64,000 bases of DNA from Elysia chlorotica (taxonomy: Eukaryota; Mollusca; Gastropoda; Plakobranchidae), in the NCBI GenBank assembly GCA_003991915.1, contig RQTK01000696.1, positions 110,793 through 174,792 on the forward strand, in the 5' to 3' direction. The notes beneath the pieces were generated by a model. That model did no database searches. It saw only the letters and a program-made list of their open reading frames with translations, and was not told where the DNA came from. Below, piece by piece: positions 56,691 through 64,000 of the stretch; position 1 is the first letter of the stretch; every line of letters starts with the position of its first letter. The position numbers were made by a program, and so were the translations under genes.

Positions 56691-59040
56691 CCCAAGCTGT
56701 GCAGGGATATGTCTTTTCTCCAACATGGTGTCGCCCATTCGCCCATTCATCTCTCTAGTCCACGTACTCTGTGGCCCTTGATCACAAGGTCACCACTCAG
56801 CCTATTCCAAAACATATCCAGGTTCGTCTTGCAAGGAAAACAAATTCCAGTAGGAAGTGGGGCTTGAAGTCGAACCAAGCCAGCCAATCAAAAGTCTCCC
56901 GCTCGACATGGCAGACCCCCCCCCCCTCCCCCACACAAACATAGGGCTTAGAGCCTCCAAAATCTTCTACATAATAATATGTGCTGAATGAATGACAATA
57001 ATTATGAATTATTATGTGCACGCCTCAATATTCTGCTCAATGTATACAGTTAGGGGAATCCCCCACTTTTGTGTGCATGGGGAAATTTTACGGAATGCCT
57101 CTAGAGAGAGCAAAGCATTTGTTGATGTATTCAAATACATTTTATCATAAAAATAACATGAATAATTATATTTTTTTAGATTCTAATTTAAGAAAAAATT
57201 AATTCAACTGTGAAAAGATCATATAGATTGCATGATTAAATAAACGTAAATACTTATCTCGTAACAGGCACTTACAGAATCATTAAAACCATGATGTATT
57301 TTGTTTAACTTTTTGTGTATTAAATAGCTCAAGGGAGTTTAAAGAATATGTAAAGAATGAGTGGATAGAAGAATCATGCATAAGACAATTGTCTGTAATA
57401 ATTATTATCAAATTAATATTTACATCAACGTCAGATTAAAGTCACATCCCCTGTAAACCCATTGTATTAGTCTTGAATGTGACTTGCAAAATCATGCTGG
57501 TTGTCGAAATCCACCGAAATTTACCTAAATCATTTGAGGATCAAGATTATTAGTCGATTTCATATGATATGTTACACAGATTTTTTTTAAAAGCTGCTTG
57601 ATTTCAATAGTTTTTCGGTTAATTTCGGTACACTTCGGTAGAATTTTAGAATTGGAGTAGATTTTGGTTGAGTTCCGCTTCCACACTGAGTGCAGCCGTA
57701 AACAAAGTTTAAAATATTTTAAGAGTAGAAAAAGAAGCATTTTCTTTTTCTCCGGTAATGATTGCAGTACAATATTAAGGACTCCGAGGTAATAAATTTC
57801 CTGCTTGACAATTATTTAGAATTCATCAATAAAAGCGGGGTTTATAAACGAACAACAACCTAATGATATGTTGTAGAAGATTAAACGCGATTATGAACTT
57901 TTATTACTTTTTTTTCTGGCCTGAGCCGACTTTCCTTTGTTTCTGTCTTGAATGTGCCTTGACGTACCATACCTTTGTTTCTGTCTTGAGTGTGCCTTGG
58001 CGTACATTTCAAGAGGAGCCAACTTTATGGAAAGGCATATAAGACGAGCGCAAAGATGACTGTGAGACGCTAATGATAAACAAAAAGAAAATATAGTGCA
58101 TGTACTTTAATTAATTATTCAATTTAACTACCTGCAACAAAACTTACTTGGAAGAAATATATGTAAATTCCTGTTTTACGAGCCAGACATCTCTGGAAAA
58201 GAAAAGTAGTTGCTTAACAATAAACGAGATATTACTTATCAAGCGATTTGTGTTTAAAACCAGAACAGAAACTTAGAAATCCAGTACAGACAAGGTGACC
58301 GCTATCATGATTCTACCCACCCCTCCCTCTCCCCTCCTTTCTCTCTTGCTCTCTCCCTTGTCCTCTCTCTACGTATCTGTATCCCTTGCTCTCCGGTTTC
58401 TCTTTCTGTATGTCCCAGTCTCTCTATCTCTCTCTCTGTCTCTCTCTGGACCCTGACATTCCTTGTAGCATTACCATAGAGACCAGCCATTAATCCCTGT
58501 GCACAAGCCATAGAGTTACTTCACCTCCTTTAACCAATCCAGCAACTCTACCCAATGACCGGTAAACAAAAACTAAACATGAGCAAACAGGCACGATATA
58601 CCCATACAATGTACAATGTACTCTCCAGTTCAGTAAAAAAAAACGTTGACTACTATGCCGGTTAAGAAATTGTCACATCCGGGAAAATCCAGCCAACGAC
58701 TTTGGGAAGTCTGCGAGGCTTTCTTAAGAAAAGGCCAAAGTCACCGAAATGATTGTGGTCAACACATTCTAGTGTAATGAGAGTAACAGTGATCTATATC
58801 TTATATATAAATCATTGCCAAAGTTAGTTCAGATTGATAGCCAGAGAGTATTTTTTGTTCAGCCTACTCAGCCTACACTGCGATACAATTGAGTATATAA
58901 TGATCCAATCTAAGTTGCCTACTACTATTTTAATGGTATAATTCACTTGGACTCTAAATGCAAATTGTTGTCAACTTGGGGGACTTTACCTGCTATTCTT
59001 GGAAGCCTCGGTAGTCTGGTGATATCTTGTATACCAGATA
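56691..59040. other. Intergenic DNA
   Basis: AT-rich. A 39-base direct repeat (ctttgtttctgtcttgaRtg) occurs at 57937 and 57972, and a CT-rich patch lies at 58320-58450. No exon. Confidence 0.5.
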
Positions 59041-59285
59041 TAAGTTGGTTTAACGTCCAACATCATCACTATATAGACTATAGTGTGGACGGGCCCCAAG
59101 AGTGATGTCTGACAATTTTATGTGCATCTACACACGAGACAGGGCGGGGATACCATGACTCCTGTCTCAGTTGGTCACATTAAACTGACATCGCCCAACC
59201 AGTAGGAAGCGCAATCGCCAGGGCTCAAATCGGCACCTTTTGCATAGGAAGCCTATGTTCTACCCCAGGACCTCCGCGACCCCAT
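59041..59285 (-). repeat. tRNA-derived SINE (family A), near full length
   Basis: Read on the minus strand: box-A-like tcctggggtagaacat, box B in cgatttgagccctgg, body and gttggacgttaaacc end as in the other copies. Confidence 0.88.
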
Positions 59286-61099
59286 TGAGCGCAAAGCAAT
59301 GAAAAAAACAAACAAACAAACTTACGGCGACGCGTCATCTGAGTATGTGGTGGTTGCGCGTGTAGGAAAATGCTAATCCTTTTGATTTATTTACCATGGC
59401 GTTCATCAAGTTCTCTACATGAGCTGTGTATCACAATTTTACTACATTGAAACCAAGAAAAAGTCCCATATAGCATTATATTATCTTAATGGGTAATTAT
59501 GTTGTAAATGGCTTGACAAGGAAGTAGCGTTAAGGCGGCGTAAGCTCTGCAAATTTAATACCCGGTAGGCTGAGTTGCCAAGAGCATTGTGCAGTTTAAG
59601 CCAATCACATGCTTGATTTGACGACGTTTCAATTAATAGCGTAGCCTAAGACCTGCTACGGTTTCCAGTGGACGCTATAATCTAAGGAAGGAAGTCTGAG
59701 TGGTGCGCACCTCAATGAACACTAAACTGCACAAGTGAAATATAGCGTGGTATAACCCGCAACTGGACATAAAAGAGTCAGAGACTCGCTGAAATAAAAG
59801 TGTCATGAAAAGCCACTTTGAACTAACGCACACCGGATGTTAGGCGGAATTTCCAAGAATTATTCCGCAACCTGCCTCTATAGAAATAAACTGGAAAAAA
59901 AACCCAGGGCGGCCGATTGTTTAAATTGCTACTAAATTGGTCTCATGGAAACTATTTTTGAAAATAGTGTTTTCCGATTCCCTTTTATATTTGTATTTTT
60001 TTATTCTTATCAAGCGACGCATGGCCAAACATGTCTATGAGATATTCTGATAAGAAACATGATTTATTCCGAATCGCTAGATATACCAGAACGCCTTTTC
60101 TAAGCGCTTTAAAACGACTCTGTAGTTTAACAAGTAAGATTATTTAAAAGAACACGATTTTCTATACGATTCTTTGATACACCAGGGCAAAGATGCATAA
60201 TATAGCTAACGTAACAATATTTTGTAGTATCGAAACCTAAATAATTATAAACTGCAACTTGCGGTAGTTAATTCCCTCATAAGAGTCTGAAACGAGAGTA
60301 TATAGAGCATTAGTTTGCAAACTGCACGGAGAGTTTAAGTTAGATTAGGGGGATCACCTATAAGGTACTCAACGTAAGTCCATCCATGACGGAGAGTTTA
60401 TCAGAGATGTCGAAAACATTCATCGCTCATAGCTTTTCACGCCAGACCCTGGTAGGTAACGATACACCATCGCCGCATTAGACTTTCAACTGACGCCAAA
60501 CGACGTTCTTTGTGAGGCTCAGATAAAACTTCCACGGAGGATATTCAAGCATTATTCTCCAAACTGGCAGACCACTTGTGTCTGACGCATTAGGACATGG
60601 ATAGGAATTTCCGCAACATGAATCAAATACATGTAATTATGACGTGCTTGTTGTTATGGTTTTTGTCACATATCCTGTAGGTGAAGAACTCCGTCATGCA
60701 TGCATACAAATTATCCAGGCTTTACGACTCTACCCGCCGTTTAAAGTTTGCAACCCAGCCAGGGAAACAAAGTAAATGTAAGTTAAGAAAAGGGCGAGAG
60801 TCCGAGTTTGGGGCCATTTAATAAGCCAGTCTAAAACAAAAAGACGTGACTCTGTAGGTAGAACGTGGGTTGAACAAGTAGGAAGTCCACTGTCGACCAA
60901 CATCCCTCTAGTATCCAGGTGCGGTCAGAGGGACGAGGCAAGACCTGAGCTCCTTTTCCTAAAATAAATAGATGTGTTTGATGCAAAGGTTGGCCACGGT
61001 GATAAAGGCAAGGCAAACGATCCAATATTGAGACGATTGCAAAATGAAGTGATATTATTTGGATGTTTTGCAGTGCGGGAAGACCATGATCCCCGATTG
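59286..61099. other. Intergenic DNA, nothing recognised
   Basis: Mixed-composition single-copy sequence; no exon-like frame longer than chance. Confidence 0.5.
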
Positions 61100-61212
61100 A
61101 AACGGAAATCATGGAGCTGTCTCTGTGTGGCAGCACGTAAAATAGTCAGACGTTAGTCTTGGCACTAACCCACAATAAGGCATATATAATGCTGAAGTTA
61201 AGCGCTAAGAAA
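61100..61212 (+). repeat. Truncated SINE (family A)
   Basis: 3' half: tctgtgtggcagcacgtaaa, gtcagacgttagtcttgg, ataatgctgaagttaagcgc. Confidence 0.75.
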
Positions 61213-61325
61213 CAACAAACAAAAAACAACTGTAACCAAACAAACAAAAACACTAACAACACCGTTAGCAACTAGGCTATACCGCGGGTGAGTAGCAAGA
61301 CTGAGACACCATAATATCTGTTTCG

Positions 61326-61578
61326 GCCGATCAAATTATACTGACGTCGGCCATATTATACTGACACTGGTTATATTTTAGTGACTCAGGTCATATTATA
61401 CTCACACCGGCCATAGTTTACTACACCGGGTGTATTATACCGACACCGGCTGTATTGCATTGACAGCGGTTACATTGCACTAATACCAGTCGTATTATAC
61501 TGACACCGGCTGTATTGCATTGACAGCGGTTACATTGTACTAATACCAGTCGTATTACACTGACACCGGTTATGTTAT
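61326..61578. repeat. 20-bp satellite with 60-bp higher-order unit, SINE-like
   Basis: About twelve 20-base monomers of the form tgacaccggctgtattatac. The last six form two 60-base blocks (61441-61500 and 61501-61560) that differ at only a few positions. The monomer matches the antisense SINE segment cattatactgacaccg. Confidence 0.88.
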
Positions 61579-62004
61579 AATCAAAAAAATCTATTCAGTA
61601 TAAAACAAATCTGCCTAAGGATTTCGAACCTTGCACCTCCCGAATAAAAGCCTCGCGCTCTATGTTGAGCTAATTAGCTGCCGTCGTACCAGGATATGAA
61701 ACGGAAAAACCCCAACAATAAAACATTTTGACGACCTTGGTGTTTTGCTTTTGCTGCGTTTTTCGGCAGGTTGAGAATTCTTTCATGCGTGTATAAATTC
61801 TCAAGAAGGATCATAAACGCACAATATAAGCACAATATAAGCACATAAAAATTGTACTTGTTGCCATCTTGGGACACTGATGGTATACCGAGACTCGTAT
61901 TTCGACCAGCCACACTACACTGACACCGACACAGCCAGTGTTGGAGACAAGTCCGACAAATAGATTTGCCCGTTGGTGGGATTAAATCTAACCCCTCTTC
62001 CCCC
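61579..62004. other. Intergenic DNA, nothing recognised
   Basis: Single-copy sequence with a further short tgacaccga SINE-like piece at about 61915-61935; no exon. Confidence 0.5.
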
Positions 62005-62246
62005 AGGGAGCGCGGTGGTCCTGGGGTAGAACGTCGGCTTCCGGCGCAAAAAGGTCTGTGGTTGGAGCCCTGGAGATTTCGCTCCCTACTGGTTGGGTCG
62101 GTGTCAGTTTAATGTGATCGGCTGAGACAGGAGTCATGGTATCCCGCCCTGTCTCGTGTGTGGCAGCACATAAAATTGTCAGACGTCAGTCTTGGGGCCC
62201 GTCCACAATATAGCCTATATAGTGCTGATGTTGGACGTTAAACCAA
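62005..62246 (+). repeat. tRNA-derived SINE (family A), best-preserved copy
   Basis: Head gcgcggtggtcctggggtag, B-like gtggttggagccctgg, then gtgtcagtttaatgtgatcg, tcgtgtgtggcagcacataa and gtccacaatatagcctatat. It ends gttggacgttaaaccaact. Serves as the reference for the family here. Confidence 0.9.
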
Positions 62247-63959
62247 CTCAACTACAACTAGACCCCCCACCCCCGCCCCCTCTTCCGACGCTCTGCACCA
62301 GTTTAAACATAGACTTGAATGTCTCAAATTGATTTTTGTTCTGTGCGGTCCTTTAAAGAGAAGAGATTTGACTTACTAGGAATTATGTTTCCTTTTAAAA
62401 TCAATTAATTAAAAACCACAAAACGACACACTGTACTTGTAGCTCTGAATTAAAAAAACACAACCAAAAACCAACAATACTATTATAAAACTTACCTACA
62501 TTTTTATACTAGATACAGTGTAGGGCAATAAAGAATTTATCATGCCCTATTCCACCCCAACTGAAAAGTTTCTTGATTTCTTGATTCTAGCTTTCTTCAG
62601 GTGGACAATCTGTGGGTGGTCTGCCCATTATTTTGCTACGACCACACAACGAACTTCTTATCTGAAGTATTCCATTTCAGCTATCTTTGCTAAGCTAATA
62701 ATTCTAGGTAGAAAACAAGTTTTTCGCCGATTTAAATATAGACATAGACCTGCCTGTACTTTAACTAGATACATCGGAAATATAAATTTTAGACTCAGCT
62801 CAAATATTCGACGTCAAAATACATGTAGATATAACTTTTAATTGTCTTGAAACCCAATATTGTTTTGAGCATTAAAATCGGCAAAAATTTGATATTTTTA
62901 CTACTTAAGCTTAGAAATAAATATTTGCAGTGGATATTTTTCAGAACGATAACTTGGTTGAATTTTTATTAGCAACACATCTAGAGTATCCAGTCCACCT
63001 TACAAATGCTTGGAACAAATAAGTGTTAAAGTTATGAACCACGGCAGCACTCGATTCATTGCGTTACTATTGTTTTCAAACCGAATACAAAAGTTCTATC
63101 AAAATAAAAAAATAAAAACATATAGATCTACGAAAAATATACGCTTTTATTTCAATTTTGTAACTTGAATTTTTTGAACTACAAGAAGAAACAAAGAAAT
63201 AGATATATGAAAAATAAAAAAAAAATAAAAAAAATTTAAACTGCAAAAATCACTAGTACAAGAGTTATAAAACCAAAATCATATTTTAATTTATCGTCCT
63301 TTTTGTTCCGATATTATTGTGACAGCCCACCCCTCCGATTCTTTTGTGGTTGGTTTTTATTTTTATTTCTTTTTACGCATGAAATAGTTTATAAATAATG
63401 TGCGTATGCACCATAGAGTTACATTGTACTTCTTTAAAAAAAAGCATGGCAAAGAATTTCTCGACTCCAACCAGCGCCGTGAAAAGACTTCCGGTTCCAA
63501 TAGAAAGTGTATGGCCTTGGCAAAGGACATAACCCCCATGACCTAGTTCCATTAATATTGGCCAATCAGGAGCGCCCTGCAGCTGTGCAGTCAATGACCC
63601 CGTGATTATATATTTAAAAAAATGTTATTTAATCTTGTTCATGTGCTTTGCAATTTAGTTTGCTCGCAGCTCAGAATTTGCATGTAAAAACAAATTTCGC
63701 AGTGTCATAAAAACTTTTGTTTTGTGCAACAGGTCGTTCGTATAACATCTTTTCGTTTTCCCTTTAAGCCCACCCCTGCAAAGTTGTAGCTCTTCAGGCC
63801 AAACAATTATTTTATACTATCCATGGCGTTATCTAGTGCTCACATGCACAATAAAACCTAATAAACACGCAGTTTACAAGAAGATAGACGATACTAATTT
63901 AATTCCAGGGAAGACAGAAAAGGGGAGCGAAAGAACGAGAAGAGATGAAGAATGTGTGT
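62247..63959. other. Intergenic DNA, nothing recognised
   Basis: AT-rich; open frames at 62542-62841 and 63373-63594 have no splice or domain support. Confidence 0.5.
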
Positions 63960-63963
63960 GTGT

Positions 63964-64000
<37 letters not shown>
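63955..64000. repeat. (GT)n/(GA)n microsatellite at right edge
   Basis: Short TG run then GA dinucleotide continuing to the end of the window. Confidence 0.95.

Noticed and set aside
61326-61578. CRISPR-like array
   Set aside because: Eukaryotic context, no unique spacers; units are contiguous satellite monomers.
60831-63594. Short frames at 60831-61136, 62542-62841 and 63373-63594
   Set aside because: Chance length in this composition; overlap repeats or lack any recognisable motif.

Overview
This is nuclear DNA from an animal, most likely a mollusc or another lophotrochozoan (inference). Coding exons are short and bounded by GT/AG splice sites. Non-coding DNA is AT-rich and crowded with microsatellites, minisatellites, tRNA-type SINEs, LINE fragments and small DNA elements. 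One assembly gap of 222 N lies at 48367-48588. I saw nothing bacterial or viral.

Three protein genes could be assembled exon by exon. (1) A TMEM243 orthologue lies on the minus strand at 2013-5943 (four coding exons, 115 residues). (2) A TATDN2-like TatD nuclease lies on the plus strand at 14821-27098 (eight coding exons, 1716 residues). Its C-terminal TatD domain has all metal ligands, and its disordered N-terminal region is very long. (3) A large receptor lies on the minus strand at 32161-54776 (about 20 coding exons, about 1,710 codons). It has a signal peptide, two tandem Venus-flytrap (ANF-receptor/PBP1) modules of the glutamate-receptor type, one transmembrane helix and a long glutamine- and tyrosine-containing cytoplasmic tail with no recognisable kinase or cyclase domain. 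A further isolated exon on the minus strand (229-379) probably belongs to a fourth gene running off the left edge.

Layout: 1-2012 is the orphan exon plus the TMEM243 3' side. 2013-5943 is TMEM243, with a truncated LINE in intron 2. 5944-14820 is a repeat-rich divergent intergenic region (950-bp tandem duplication, microsatellites, a TTAA-flanked MITE). 14821-27098 is TATDN2. 27099-32160 is the convergent intergenic region (a diverged 300-bp duplication, TTC microsatellite, SINEs, and a 60-bp repeat touching the receptor's 3' end). 32161-54776 is the receptor. 54777-64000 holds only repeats as far as I can see.

The three genes have no obvious functional link. The receptor locus deserves most attention. 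Its protein architecture is unusual, its exon 12 shows a local duplication and a reading-phase conflict, its last exon ends in a probable frameshift, and several of its splice sites are immediately abutted by retroelement tails or tandem repeats. A 1.08-kb inverted-repeat element sits in its intron 2.
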